A DNA stretch of 64,000 nt from an uncultured Clostridia bacterium (GCA_934141475.1 CAKPCG010000005.1:12342-76341); one strand, 5' to 3'; counted from the stretch's first letter, positions 1-9,272 are shown. Notes: generated by a model from the sequence alone, not told the origin. Made by a program: numbers and translations.

Positions 1-2202
1 TTTGCCATAGTTGTAACATTGCTCAACTGTAATATTTAAACCTACATCAAAGCAAATCCCGAGCTGCTTCACTTTTACAAGTTATACTTCCATAATTAAT
101 GCAATTAATAATATTGGCTTTTCCTGTATTATTTCCATTCATTCCGATTCCAATTATTCCACCAATACCATATCTTCCACTTATATTAGCTTTATTAATA
201 CATTTTTCCACTCTTAATTCAGATATATTTTTACTCATCCCTTTACCAATTATTCCACCGTCCATAATTGCAATCGAAACTCTCAATATCATTTTCGCAA
301 TTTGAAACACGTATTATTTGAACATTATTATCGCTATTTCCTATAATTCCCCCTATCGAATCCATACTATCTACATCACCACTTGCTGCTCCAACATTAC
401 CTTTGTTCTTACACTCATCGATAATAATCTTCTTACCATTTGCATAACCTATAATGCCTCCAACTGTTCTGTCAGAATTTAATGTTCCATTGTTTTCGCT
501 TTTGGTTATATTAATATCACTTTGACCTGAAATTTCGCCAACAATTCCAGAACAAATATTTTTAGTGGTGATATTACCATTGTTTGTGTTTTCATTTATT
601 TTAAAATTCATATTAGAACCATATATATAATCAATAATACCTGCTGCCGATAAATTACTTTCTATGTCACAGCCATTCTCAGCATTGCTAATTTCAACAT
701 TGGTATCATAATTTTCATTTCCATCAATCTCTCCTATAACTCCTGCCATCCTTAGACTTTGTGATTCCTCACTTTTTATTTTACCATTAGTTCTTATATT
801 ATTAATTTTTACTTCCTTAGAATTTTGTATTTTTCCTACAACTCCACTATAAATTCCTGACCTTCCGTTAACTACAATAATTTTTTCATTGCTAGAAAAA
901 TCTTTTATTTCTAATTTATTCATTTTACTTACATTTCCTATACATCCCCCATAAAATCCAACATTTATTCGTTCTTCTTCACCTGTCGAACTAGAATTTT
1001 CTATATTCACGCAAATATTTTCTCCATTTACCTGCCCTATCATTCCTCCTACATTTCCTCCATATGTTAATTGAACTAAATTTTTTGAATTATAAATATT
1101 TAACTGTGTATCATCATTTACACAACCTATTATTCCACCTATTGTCATTCCGTTTTTTATATTTGTCTTGTTAACACATCTGTTAATAGTTAAATTTATA
1201 CTTCCATTTACTTCACTTATAATTCCTCCTCCACTGTTTGAAGTATTTTCATTTTCAAACTCATTTTCAATATTCATAACTTTTACATTTTTGTCTCCAT
1301 CTAAAATTCCTATTATTCCGAAATTTGAATGCTGATGAAACACCTTTTAATCCTTTTTTTAATTTAAAATCTTTAAATTCTATATCTTGTACTGCTTTTA
1401 CGTTAGCAAATATTCCAAATATTCCTTGTTTTGTTCCCAATACGCTATTATATAAAGCATGTCCTTTTCCATCAAAGCTTCCTTTATATTCATTTTGATT
1501 ATTTCCAATCCCTATAAATCCTCTTCCTTCTATCATATACTGTTTGATTGTCATTCTGCCTCTGTTGCTTTCATCTTCTGGTTTATATCCATAATCATCT
1601 TCTACATAAATAGCATTTTCATTTCTATAAGAATTATACTCTCCAGTAAACCATAAATCTCTTCCAAGTTCTACTGTTTCTCCTTCATAGCTATTCTGCC
1701 CAGATCCTACTTCATAAGAAAGTGCTACTAAATCTTCAATACTATTTATCTGCCATGTATGTTCCCCTACATTTTCTAATTCTCCTGGGTGTTCATCTAC
1801 TTTTAAGTCTTCTTTGCTAGGTACTTTTTCTACTACTCCATCTTTTATTTGATATACATTTCCTGTTTTCTTTACAGTTACATTATATCCATCACTTATT
1901 ATTTCTCCTTCTCCACCATCTTTTCCAAATTGGTTTTTGATTGCTTTATCTAATATATCCTGTGTTAGATTATCATGTATATTTAATGTTTGTGTTGTTA
2001 CTTCCATTGCTAATAATTTTACTTGTTCTTCTTCTTGGGCTGTTCCCGTCATGTCTCTTGCTTCTGATGCTCTATTTAGTATTCCATTTTGTCCTGTTAG
2101 CATCATTATTACTATTCCAACTAATATTAGCAGTACAATTATAGTTACTACTAATGCAATTAAAGTTATTCCTTTGTTTCTTTTTAATGTTTTTTTGTAC
2201 AT
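1..2202 (-). CDS. Prepilin-leader surface protein with GLUG-type repeats, interrupted by three +1 frameshifts; runs off the left edge
   Basis: Starts at 2202 after a GGGGG ribosome site. The N-terminus has a basic head, then KG followed by ITLIALVVTIIVLLIL, a type IV prepilin-like leader and helix, but with Ala where pilins usually have Glu5. After residue ~140 come repeats built around GGIIG, GGVVG or AAGII motifs, resembling GLUG repeats of Gram-positive surface proteins. The reading frame breaks three times, at 1320-1318, 260-258 and 61-59. Each time the zero-frame codon is CGG and a +1 step restores a Gly-rich repeat (F-GIIG, YG-GGIIG, AA-GIC). Frame-corrected, the gene is open to position 1, so the C-terminus is outside the window. 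Probably an extracellular adhesin or pseudopilin-like protein; ligand unknown. A decayed paralogue lies at 20924-21441. It could be a plain pseudogene, but the intact repeats on both sides of every break argue against long decay. Confidence 0.75.
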
Positions 2203-2280
2203 TTTTTATCCCCCTTTTGTTTTTATGTGTCCATACTATCATACTACATATTTTTTAGCAATAAAAATCACACAAAAAAA

Positions 2281-2300
2281 AGCCCCAATTAACTGGGGCT
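2281..2300 (-). terminator. Rho-independent terminator after the 2324-3421 gene
   Basis: AGCCCC stem with a short loop and GGGGCT, with A-run on one side and T-run on the other, so it can act in both directions. It lies just past the stop of the accessory gene at 2324. Confidence 0.85.
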
Positions 2301-2323
2301 TTTTCCGGCATTTATTAATTCTT

Positions 2324-3421
2324 TTAAAACAAACCATATTTACAAAAAATAGCTTCCTTCAAACTGCTTTTTGAAGATATTACACAGAATTTAAGGTCTT
2401 CATTAAAGCCACTTCTTTCTAAAAGTAAAAAGTTTACCTTATCAATTACTTCTGCCTTTTTACTTGTTTCATCTATTTTCATCATATTCCCGTATTTTGA
2501 AATAAAATTCGAGCTTGGATTAATCATAGTTATTAAAACAAAATCTTTTCTTGGCAGCAGTAACTCTGTCATAGCTTCTACATAACTTTCAACATCTTCC
2601 TTTGGAACAATATCATAAATAATCCCGTCACCTGCATTTTTTTCCCAATCATTTGGAAAATGTGCTGTTTTGTGAATAAAATCCAGCTGTTTTCTTGTTA
2701 CAACAGCACATCTAATCCACAAACTTTCTTGACATTCTTCAAACTTATAGCTTACTTCCATGCTTTTTATTGCAAAGATTTTTTCTGGTGACAATTTTTT
2801 TCCTTCTAATACAACTATTTCTTTTTGATAATCTCCAAATTTGTATGTTTCTACCCCGTTTTTTCTGTCTATAATTTGTAAACTTCTGTTTTTGGGGATA
2901 TTGTCACCACTTAAGTTCCAGCTTTTTTGATATTGTTTTAATCTTTTACCTATAATTTTTTCAAGCTCTGGAATTGAATTTACAACAATCAGCTGTTTTA
3001 CAATATCAAAAGCTTCTTTAAATATTCCAGAAAGCTTTGTTGCTTCCAGTTCTTCATAAAAGCTGTATGCTGATTTTCCCCACAATTCTTTACAGCTACG
3101 TTCTTTTTCTAAAAGTTTGTTTTTTATTTGTGATATTTCTTTTACTGATGTTTCATACTCAAGTATTTTCTTTTTGAAGTATATAGCTTTATCTTCATTA
3201 GAAAGATCATTCATATAAGATGACCGCATTTTGAATATGTCATTTGTATAGTAGGCTTCAAGTTCACGTACAAAACCTATTATAGTTGATAAGTCTATTT
3301 TTTCTGCCTCTCCTCCTTCAACGTTTTCTGATGTTGTTTCCTGATTTGTAGTCTCTTCTTCACTCTCGTCTTCATCATCAAGAGTAAAAAAGTCTGTTAT
3401 TTTCTCAAGAATACCTGCCAT
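2324..3421 (-). CDS. Unknown accessory protein, acidic N-terminal region
   Basis: I do not recognise the family. The best start is the internal Met at 3421 (MAGILEKITDFF), because GGAG sits six bases upstream; the longer ORF start at 3436 overlaps that ribosome site. The product is about 365 residues: an acidic, Thr/Glu-rich segment at ~15-45, a helical, charged middle, and a mixed C-terminal half with no membrane segment. Codon use is richer in G and C than the flanking native genes and it contains an in-frame CGG at 3226-3224 in the context KM-R-SS. It is a one-gene unit with a perfect TTGACA-17-TATAAT promoter and its own terminator, divergent from the VWA gene at 3625. A role next to VWA/TerD proteins is possible but only inferred from position. 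Confidence 0.7.
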   Translation of the reverse strand: MAGILEKITDFFTLDDEDESEEETTNQETTSENVEGGEAEKIDLSTIIGFVRELEAYYTNDIFKMRSSYMNDLSNEDKAIYFKKKILEYETSVKEISQIKNKLLEKERSCKELWGKSAYSFYEELEATKLSGIFKEAFDIVKQLIVVNSIPELEKIIGKRLKQYQKSWNLSGDNIPKNRSLQIIDRKNGVETYKFGDYQKEIVVLEGKKLSPEKIFAIKSMEVSYKFEECQESLWIRCAVVTRKQLDFIHKTAHFPNDWEKNAGDGIIYDIVPKEDVESYVEAMTELLLPRKDFVLITMINPSSNFISKYGNMMKIDETSKKAEVIDKVNFLLLERSGFNEDLKFCVISSKSSLKEAIFCKYGLF

Positions 3422-3479
3422 TTTTTCTCCTTTCAAATTAAGTAATAACTTTATTTGTCTTTGTTCCTATAACGGTAAA

Positions 3480-3508
3480 ATTATATCATTTGCAAAAAAT
3501 TATGTCAA
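3480..3508 (-). promoter_or_regulatory. Consensus sigma-A promoter for the 2324-3421 gene
   Basis: Reading the minus strand: TTGACA at 3508-3503, 17-base spacer, TATAAT at 3485-3480. Both hexamers match consensus exactly. Confidence 0.85.
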
Positions 3509-3535
3509 GCTATTTAATTATTTTTAGTCTTTATG

Positions 3536-3564
3536 TTGACATGGCTTCTAGTTTATGATATAAT
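3536..3564 (+). promoter_or_regulatory. Consensus sigma-A promoter for the VWA gene
   Basis: TTGACA at 3536-3541, 17-base spacer, TATAAT at 3559-3564. It is back to back with the divergent promoter at 3480-3508, leaving only 27 bases between the two -35 boxes. Confidence 0.85.
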
Positions 3565-3624
3565 TCCCGTATTGCTTATGCAATGCACAATTTAATAAAG
3601 CCAAGATTATAAGGAGGATTAACT

Positions 3625-4386
3625 ATGTTTTTTGGCAAGAGAAAAAATTCAACGGAAAATTCATCATCACCGGCAACCACACCTGTATCAACACCTGCTC
3701 CAGAAACATCCTCGGGACATGGTATCAGCTTAAAAAAAGCGTCTGCAGACTTAGATAAAACCATTATCAGTCTTAAGAAAAAAGGAGCAAACTTGGAAGG
3801 TCACAGAGCACGGGTCTTTGTAGTTATCGACATTTCAGGTTCAATGTCTCATAGATTTCCGAATGAAGTGCAGGAAGCACTTACCAGAATTTTCCCGTTA
3901 GCACTCAGATTCGATGATAACGGAGAAATGGAAGTCTACGTATTCGACACACGTTGCCACAAACTGGACGAACCAATGACCTTGGACAATTACGAGACAT
4001 ATGTACGAAAGTATATTACAAGCAAGTATGACATCTGTGGTGGAACTCGTTATGCCCCTGTCATCGAAGATACAATCAATGACTACGATGACGGCAGTAA
4101 GGATCCTGCATTTGGTATCATCATCACTGATGGAGATCCACAGGATCGCGAAACTACAAATAAGATGATTAGAAGATCTGCTGAATACAGACTCTTCTAC
4201 AAATTTGTAGGAATCGGTTACGAAAGATTTTCCTATCTTGAAGAGCTGGACGATCTTACTGGAAGACCAGTAGATAACACAGCATTTATTAAAGTTAGTG
4301 AAATTTCTAACTGGGATAATGAACAGCTGTACACTAATCTGCTTGATCAGTATCCGGATTGGCTTAAAGCGATGCATCTTATCTAA
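3625..4386 (+). CDS. VWA-domain protein of the TerY/TerF type
   Basis: A 253-residue cytoplasmic protein. Residues ~1-35 are low complexity (Ser/Thr/Pro); the rest is a von Willebrand A domain with a complete metal site: DISGS at ~70, the Thr in GGTRY at ~140, and the Asp in ITDGD at ~170. Such VWA proteins accompany TerD-type proteins in stress and tellurite-resistance (Ter) clusters, where they are thought to organise metal-dependent complexes. AAGGAGG precedes the ATG. It carries one in-frame CGG (3811-3813, A-R-V) and GC-richer codons than its neighbours, suggesting acquisition from another lineage. It faces the TerD gene across a shared terminator at 4408. The fold is clear; the function is inferred from Ter-system relatives. 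Confidence 0.85.
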   Translation: MFFGKRKNSTENSSSPATTPVSTPAPETSSGHGISLKKASADLDKTIISLKKKGANLEGHRARVFVVIDISGSMSHRFPNEVQEALTRIFPLALRFDDNGEMEVYVFDTRCHKLDEPMTLDNYETYVRKYITSKYDICGGTRYAPVIEDTINDYDDGSKDPAFGIIITDGDPQDRETTNKMIRRSAEYRLFYKFVGIGYERFSYLEELDDLTGRPVDNTAFIKVSEISNWDNEQLYTNLLDQYPDWLKAMHLI

Positions 4387-4407
4387 TTATTTAGCATCGT
4401 AAAAACA

Positions 4408-4432
4408 GCTCCCTCGCATTTTGCGAGGGAGC
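4408..4432. terminator. Bidirectional terminator between VWA and TerD genes
   Basis: Long perfect stem GCTCCCTCGCA / TGCGAGGGAGC with a T-rich tail, between two convergent genes. Confidence 0.9.
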
Positions 4433-4472
4433 CTTTGTTATTGCTCTTTGTTATAAGTCTGGCTGTTATTGC

Positions 4473-5126
4473 TTATTCTCTTTTATAACCTAAGCCATAC
4501 TCATCCAGCAGTCCATCAAGTTCCTTATCATAACCTTCACCAGTGGCTTTCATCTTCCACTCAGTAGTTCCGTCTGGCTTCTGGTGCTTATAAAGCTCTA
4601 CACCAACAACTGAAGTATAGGAACTGTAATCTTCTGACAGGTCGTACCTCCATTCCTGGTTAGTGTCGGGATTTACGAACCGGAAATACGCATTATCAAC
4701 ATCACCAAATGTTTGGTGTCTTGCATGCGCTTCATACATTGTGACACAGCAAACAATTTTGTCTACTTCCGGATTCAGTTTTGTGAAGTCGATTGTAACG
4801 GATTCATCATCTCCTTCTCCTGCACCAGTATTGTTATCACCTGTGTGATGTACGGCTTCTTCCGGATCATGGTCATAAAATGATCCATCCGCTTTACGAT
4901 AAGCTTCACCACCATCTTTTTCCGCACCTGCAATGAAGTAATCTTCGCTGATGCAATTTCCGGATTTATTAAGCATAAATAAAATTAAGTCAATGTCGTA
5001 TCCCGATCCGTCGTACCGCTTTATATCCCAGCCGCTTCCTACATATCCATTTTTAAGTGCTACTCCTGAGTCTTCGGATGCTTTTGTTAAATTAATTCTG
5101 TCACCTTTTTTTGCTAAATTAATCAT
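4473..5126 (-). CDS. TerD-family protein
   Basis: A 217-residue TerD/TerZ-like protein of the Ter stress system, a calcium-binding beta-sandwich family. Typical features are the opening basic LAKKGDRINLTKA stretch, the YDGSGYDIDL segment with acidic Ca-binding residues (~38-48), LMLNKSG, the GAGEGDDES segment near residue 105, and NAYFRFVN/YDLSED near the C-terminal third. AGGAGG precedes the ATG at 5126. Two in-frame CGG codons (5018-5016 and 4682-4680) fall at positions where TerD proteins commonly have Arg, so here CGG clearly means Arg. It is a single-gene unit with its own promoter and shares a terminator with the VWA gene, its likely functional partner. Codon usage differs from native neighbours, consistent with horizontal transfer. 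Confidence 0.9.
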   Translation of the reverse strand: MINLAKKGDRINLTKASEDSGVALKNGYVGSGWDIKRYDGSGYDIDLILFMLNKSGNCISEDYFIAGAEKDGGEAYRKADGSFYDHDPEEAVHHTGDNNTGAGEGDDESVTIDFTKLNPEVDKIVCCVTMYEAHARHQTFGDVDNAYFRFVNPDTNQEWRYDLSEDYSSYTSVVGVELYKHQKPDGTTEWKMKATGEGYDKELDGLLDEYGLGYKRE

Positions 5127-5253
5127 TTTTGTTCCTCCTGTTTTCTTGTTATAATGTTTTATTGGTTAATTAGTTACAAAGAGCAAATTATGTTTTCACA
5201 TAAATTGTTCCATCGTACACGATGAAATTATATAAATTTATCAGTACCCGTAT

Positions 5254-5282
5254 ATACTATCACATGTCACTGTTTTTGTCAA
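5254..5282 (-). promoter_or_regulatory. Promoter for the TerD gene
   Basis: On the minus strand TTGACA at 5282-5277, 17-base spacer, TAGTAT at 5259-5254. Confidence 0.7.
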
Positions 5283-5310
5283 CATTTTATGTATATTTAT
5301 TTAAATAAAT

Positions 5311-5342
5311 TCCCCTTACTAGCTATTTTAGCTACAAGGGGA
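5311..5342 (-). terminator. Terminator after the metallo-beta-lactamase gene
   Basis: TCCCCTT and AAGGGGA arms around a further TAGCT/AGCTA pairing; lies 30 bases past the stop of the gene at 5374. Confidence 0.7.
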
Positions 5343-5373
5343 ATCTCTATACCTTACAAGATATATTTTGTTA

Positions 5374-6795
5374 TTATTCGTAATTTGCTGTTACAGTTTT
5401 TACTAAACCATATGGATCAATCTTGAAGAAATAGGATTCTCCAAGTAATCCAACTCTATTTACTTTTACTTGTTTTACAACCCTTTCTGCAAAAATTCTC
5501 TTAGTTTCAGGTTCACCATGATTGATTAATACCAATTTTAAGTTTTCAAATTGATTTAAAAATGCAATCATTTCATCAGCTTTTGCATGTGCAGAAAATT
5601 CTGTTGTATATTCTACATCTGCCTGCTTAATTGCAATTAATCCACCAACCTCAACTAGTCTATTTTTCTCTGTTGTCTTTAATATGTTTCCTAAAGTTCC
5701 TTCTGCTGTATATCCAGTAAATTGAATTAAAGCGTTTCGCCTTGAAATATATTCTGGAATATATGTTTGTGCAGGACCATATGATCCCATACCAGAAGTT
5801 GTAAGAATAATTTTCGGTTTAAAACCATTTACAACACTTGCTCTGTTTTTAGCATCCACAAATGTTAGATTTTCTGGTAAGAAACTCTTTCTCATCTTTT
5901 CTGGAATTTCTTGCAGATTACCTCTCCTATACATAAAAGTATAATTAATTGCTAAGTTTCCATCTAAATAAATCGGAATATTTTTACTTAGCATTCCTCT
6001 TTCCTGCATTTTCTTTAGCACATATAAAATTTCTTGAGCTCTTCCGAGTGAAAATACTGGCACTACAACCGTTCCATTCTTCTTAAGAGTTCTAAGAATA
6101 TTTTCCTGGAAACATGTTGTTATATCTGTTGAATCCATATTTCCATATGTTGACTCCTGTACTATTGTTAATGGTAATTTTTTTACCCATTTAGGAATTT
6201 CTGGAACTGTAAAAAACATATTTTTGTTATTATAGTCTCCTGTAAAAAGGATGTTGATTTTTTCATATACTGGATAACTAATTTGAACCAGAATAAGTGA
6301 AGAACCAACAACATGACCATTCATGAAAAACATTACTTTTACATGTTCATTAACTTTTACAAACTCTTGGTAATCTGTTGGAACCATTAGGCTTAATGTT
6401 TTGTCTACATCCTCTAAGGAATATAAACTAGCCTTATTTCTTCTTCTTGCCATCTGACTTAATACTTTTACACTATCGTATAAAGCATTTTTGGCAATTT
6501 TGCATGTAGAATCTGTTGCATAAATTGGGTTTTCATATCCTTGTTTTACCATGTATGGGAATCTTCCCACATGGTCTACATGGACATGTGTTAAAAGTGC
6601 AAAGTCAATTTCTTTAGGATCAAATGGTAACTTTGAGTTTAATTCTTCATACTCATTTTCCTGAAAAAGTCCACAGTCAACAATAAACCGTAATTTTTGA
6701 CCATTGGGAAATGAAACTATCACTAAGTTACATGACCCTGTAACTCCCTTGTGCATAGCCACTACATTAGCATAAAACCGACAATTTGAACTCAT
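5374..6795 (-). CDS. MBL-fold beta-CASP metallohydrolase (RNA-processing exonuclease type)
   Basis: A 473-residue protein of the metallo-beta-lactamase/beta-CASP superfamily, related to RNase J and CPSF-73-like nucleases. Seen in order: GVTGSCN near the N-terminus, VDCGLFQ, the zinc motif THVHVDHVGR (~87), GHVVGSS, LFTGDYN, ESTYGN, the beta-CASP segment with FSLGRAQE, TTSGMGSYGP, and the terminal FSAHAKADE and NHGEPET motifs. All the usual metal ligands appear to be there. Likely substrate is RNA, although some relatives are of unknown role. It has its own promoter and terminator. Two in-frame CGG codons (6780-6778, 6690-6688) read as Arg, as in the adjacent Ter-like genes and unlike native genes, so it may belong to the acquired set, though its codon bias is intermediate. 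Confidence 0.85.
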   Translation of the reverse strand: MSSNCRFYANVVAMHKGVTGSCNLVIVSFPNGQKLRFIVDCGLFQENEYEELNSKLPFDPKEIDFALLTHVHVDHVGRFPYMVKQGYENPIYATDSTCKIAKNALYDSVKVLSQMARRRNKASLYSLEDVDKTLSLMVPTDYQEFVKVNEHVKVMFFMNGHVVGSSLILVQISYPVYEKINILFTGDYNNKNMFFTVPEIPKWVKKLPLTIVQESTYGNMDSTDITTCFQENILRTLKKNGTVVVPVFSLGRAQEILYVLKKMQERGMLSKNIPIYLDGNLAINYTFMYRRGNLQEIPEKMRKSFLPENLTFVDAKNRASVVNGFKPKIILTTSGMGSYGPAQTYIPEYISRRNALIQFTGYTAEGTLGNILKTTEKNRLVEVGGLIAIKQADVEYTTEFSAHAKADEMIAFLNQFENLKLVLINHGEPETKRIFAERVVKQVKVNRVGLLGESYFFKIDPYGLVKTVTANYE

Positions 6796-6853
6796 AATAA
6801 CGCACCTCCATTAAATTAGTTGATTCAATGTTATTTTAAGTTTCACATGACTA

Positions 6854-6882
6854 AGTTTATCATCAAAAATTCATTACGTCAA
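6854..6882 (-). promoter_or_regulatory. Promoter for the metallo-beta-lactamase gene
   Basis: On the minus strand TTGACG at 6882-6877, 17-base spacer, TAAACT at 6859-6854. Confidence 0.55.
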
Positions 6883-6889
6883 TTATTTT

Positions 6890-7483
6890 TCACCAATTTT
6901 CTCTATATCTTTCATATTCTGGACAAAATTGCGTTCTTGGCATTATTGGTGGTCTAGGTGGCATAGGTGGACGTGGTGGAACAGGTGGTCTTGGGGGCAT
7001 TTGTGGTCTTGGAGGACGTGGTGGCATTGGAGGTCTTGGCGGCATTGGTGGACGTGGTGGGCAATTGGGCCCAAATGGACAGTTATTTTGAAAAATCTCT
7101 CTTAAAATTAAAATTCTAATTAAATCATTTAAGTTATTATTTCTTCTTACTTGCCTATTTTCTGCTTTTTCTTTCAATTCCTCTTCATCTTTTGTGCTTT
7201 CTCCTCTTATATCATTTTCTAAGGTTATATTTAATTCAATAGGCTCATTTTCTATAACTTCTACATTTCTATATACTTCATCTACCATATTATCTAAAAT
7301 TTCTTTATTAAATCCTCTATTATTTTGATAAAATACTTTTTTTACCATTGGATAGACAATCTTATATATTTCTGGATAGTATTCATCTAAATCGCCTCTA
7401 TAACCTCCTTCATACTGATATGTATCTTCATATCCATTTTCTCTTGGATAATTTAAATAGTTTAACATGTAATCTTCGTACAT
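6890..7483 (-). CDS. Hypothetical protein with Pro/Arg-rich tail
   Basis: A 197-residue protein I do not recognise. The N-terminal ~70 residues are rich in Tyr, Glu and Asp; the middle (~75-130) is charged and predicted helical; the C-terminal ~60 residues are a tandem PPRP/PPMP repeat starting after NCPFGPNCP, with few Cys residues. No signal peptide or membrane segment. The ATG at 7483 follows AGGAGG-like TTAAGGAGGTAA. Tyr-rich plus Pro-rich composition is common in spore-coat proteins, which would fit a spore former, but that is only a guess. Codon style is native. It sits between the MBL gene and murD, separated from murD by a terminator, so it is probably transcribed alone. Confidence 0.65.
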   Translation of the reverse strand: MYEDYMLNYLNYPRENGYEDTYQYEGGYRGDLDEYYPEIYKIVYPMVKKVFYQNNRGFNKEILDNMVDEVYRNVEVIENEPIELNITLENDIRGESTKDEEELKEKAENRQVRRNNNLNDLIRILILREIFQNNCPFGPNCPPRPPMPPRPPMPPRPPRPQMPPRPPVPPRPPMPPRPPIMPRTQFCPEYERYRENW

Positions 7484-7508
7484 ATTTACCTCCTTAAGTC
7501 ATTTTCCT

Positions 7509-7551
7509 ACAAAAAAACACCCCATGAAAATATTTTTCCACAAGGTGTTTT
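7509..7551 (-). terminator. Terminator after murD
   Basis: AAACACC and GGTGTTTT arms; the minus-strand transcript ends in a T-run. Confidence 0.75.
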
Positions 7552-7601
7552 GGGTGGAAAATCTCAATTTGGTATATTTTATTGCAAATGAGATTTTTTT
7601 G

Positions 7602-9002
7602 TTACATTTTATTTACAACTTCTTTGAATTTTTGTCCTCTATCATACATATTTTTAAACATATCAAAACTTGTACTTGCTGGCGAAAATAGTACAACTTG
7701 ACCTGGCATAGCATATCTTTTAGCTAAAATTACAGCTTGTTCTAAACTATTTACCATATAAATATTAATTTCTTTGTTTTCCTTTTCCTCTTCTTCTTTT
7801 ACTGCATCAAATATTTTACCTGCTGTTTGCCCCATAAGTATTAATGTTTTTACTTTATCTAATATTGGTTTTGCAATTGGTGTATAATCTAAATTTTTAT
7901 CTGCTCCACCTGCTATTAAAACAATTTCTTCATCAAAAGCATTTAATCCTGACATTGTTCTTGATGGTGTTGAACTTGCAGAATCATTATACCATTTTAC
8001 ATTATTTATTTCTTTTACAAATTCTATTCTATGTTCAACTCCTGGGAATTTTTTTATTACTTCTATTGCAATGTCTGGTGTAACTAATGTTTTTGTTGCT
8101 GCTAGTGCACAGCATATATTTTCATAGTTATGTCTTCCTCTAATTGTAAGTTCTTTTCCACTTACAATATGTTTTCTTAATTTATCGTCACATTCTTTTA
8201 TTACATCACCATCAACTATATATCCGTTATCTAGTTTTTCTTTGCTACTGAAAAATATTACTTTTCCTTTTACTTCTGTTGCACATTTTTTTGTAATTTC
8301 ATTATCGTAGTTTAAAATTACAATTCCATCTCTGTCTTGAAATTTAAATATATTTTTTTTGGCATTTATATATTCATCATAATCTTTATGAACATTTAAA
8401 TGATTTGGTGTAATGTTTGTTATAACAGAAATATCAGGGCTAACTTCCATTCCCATTAATTGAAAACTACTTAATTCTAGTACTATTTTGTCATCTGGCA
8501 TTATTTGGTTTAATTTGGTAAATAATGGTATTCCAATATTTCCTCCAACATAGCAATTATATCCTGCTTTTTTTAATATTTCTGATATTAAAGTTGTTGT
8601 TGTTGTTTTTCCATCACTTCCTGTTATTCCTATAATTTGGCAAGGACACATTTTCATTAATAGCTCTACTTCTGTTGTTACAATTGCTCCTCTATTTATT
8701 TCTTCTTCTAACTCTGGTACTGTTGGCAAACAACTTGGACTACGTAAAATTAAATCAAAATTATGTAATTTAGATAAATATACTCTTCCAAGAGACATTC
8801 CCATTGCATAATTTGTTACTTTATCTATTATTTCTTTTGGAATTTCTCCAATTTCTCTTGAATCAAATACCATTACATCTGCTTTTTTTTCATGAAAATA
8901 ATCAATTAAAGGTAAATTGCTCACTCCAAGCCCAATTATTGCTACTTTTCTATTTTTTATATAATCTTCAAATTCTATTAGTTTTTCATTTTGATATTCC
9001 AA
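7602..9002 (-). CDS. murD: UDP-N-acetylmuramoylalanine--D-glutamate ligase
   Basis: A 466-residue cytoplasmic Mur ligase that adds D-Glu to UDP-MurNAc-L-Ala in peptidoglycan precursor synthesis. The N-terminal Rossmann domain has GLGVSNL (~20-26). The central ATPase domain shows the P-loop GSDGKTTTT (~128) and the conserved ELSSFQ and NITPNHL motifs. The C-terminal domain has HRIEFV, YNDSASSTP and AGGADKN, all standard MurD signatures. Length fits the family (~450). It is monocistronic here, away from the usual dcw cluster, with a terminator downstream. No in-frame CGG codon. Confidence 0.95.
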   Translation of the reverse strand: MEYQNEKLIEFEDYIKNRKVAIIGLGVSNLPLIDYFHEKKADVMVFDSREIGEIPKEIIDKVTNYAMGMSLGRVYLSKLHNFDLILRSPSCLPTVPELEEEINRGAIVTTEVELLMKMCPCQIIGITGSDGKTTTTTLISEILKKAGYNCYVGGNIGIPLFTKLNQIMPDDKIVLELSSFQLMGMEVSPDISVITNITPNHLNVHKDYDEYINAKKNIFKFQDRDGIVILNYDNEITKKCATEVKGKVIFFSSKEKLDNGYIVDGDVIKECDDKLRKHIVSGKELTIRGRHNYENICCALAATKTLVTPDIAIEVIKKFPGVEHRIEFVKEINNVKWYNDSASSTPSRTMSGLNAFDEEIVLIAGGADKNLDYTPIAKPILDKVKTLILMGQTAGKIFDAVKEEEEKENKEINIYMVNSLEQAVILAKRYAMPGQVVLFSPASTSFDMFKNMYDRGQKFKEVVNKM

Positions 9003-9192
9003 TTTGAATTCTTCCTTTCTTTTAATATATTTTTATATTTTATGTTTGCCATCTTGTCTATGTACATATATATTTTTATATTTATTGCTATATGTTAACA
9101 TATTTTATTATTTTTTACAAGATTCTAATGTATGATTTTATTAAAATTGCTCATAATAATTATATATCATTAATTAAACGGAGGTGTTTAAT

Positions 9193-9267
9193 ATGGCTAA
9201 AGGTAAAAAAAATAAAAACAACAATAGTAATAGCAATAACAGCAATAGTAATGAAAATAATCAATAA
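9193..9267 (+). CDS. Tiny Asn/Lys-rich peptide (24 residues)
   Basis: Too short for normal gene calling, but it has a good GGAGGTGTTTAAT ribosome site before ATG and a strong terminator six bases after the stop. The product starts MAKGKKNKNN and continues as Asn/Ser repeats: a basic head with an Asn/Ser/Glu tail. Function unknown; it could be a small spore or nucleic-acid-associated peptide, or a leader. The layout (ribosome site, short frame, terminator) supports it being expressed. Confidence 0.5.
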   Translation: MAKGKKNKNNNSNSNNSNSNENNQ

Positions 9268-9272
9268 TATAA

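Noticed and set aside
6680..6795. CGG codons in the metallo-beta-lactamase gene as further +1 sites
   Set aside because: The zero frame gives correct family sequence on both sides (KLRFIVDCG); a shift would destroy it. Counted as in-frame Arg.
7844..8083. Leu-rich plus-strand frames opposite native genes (for example here, and opposite pyk, gatA and ftsX)
   Set aside because: These are shadows of minus-strand genes with AT-rich codons; they lack ribosome sites and family similarity.
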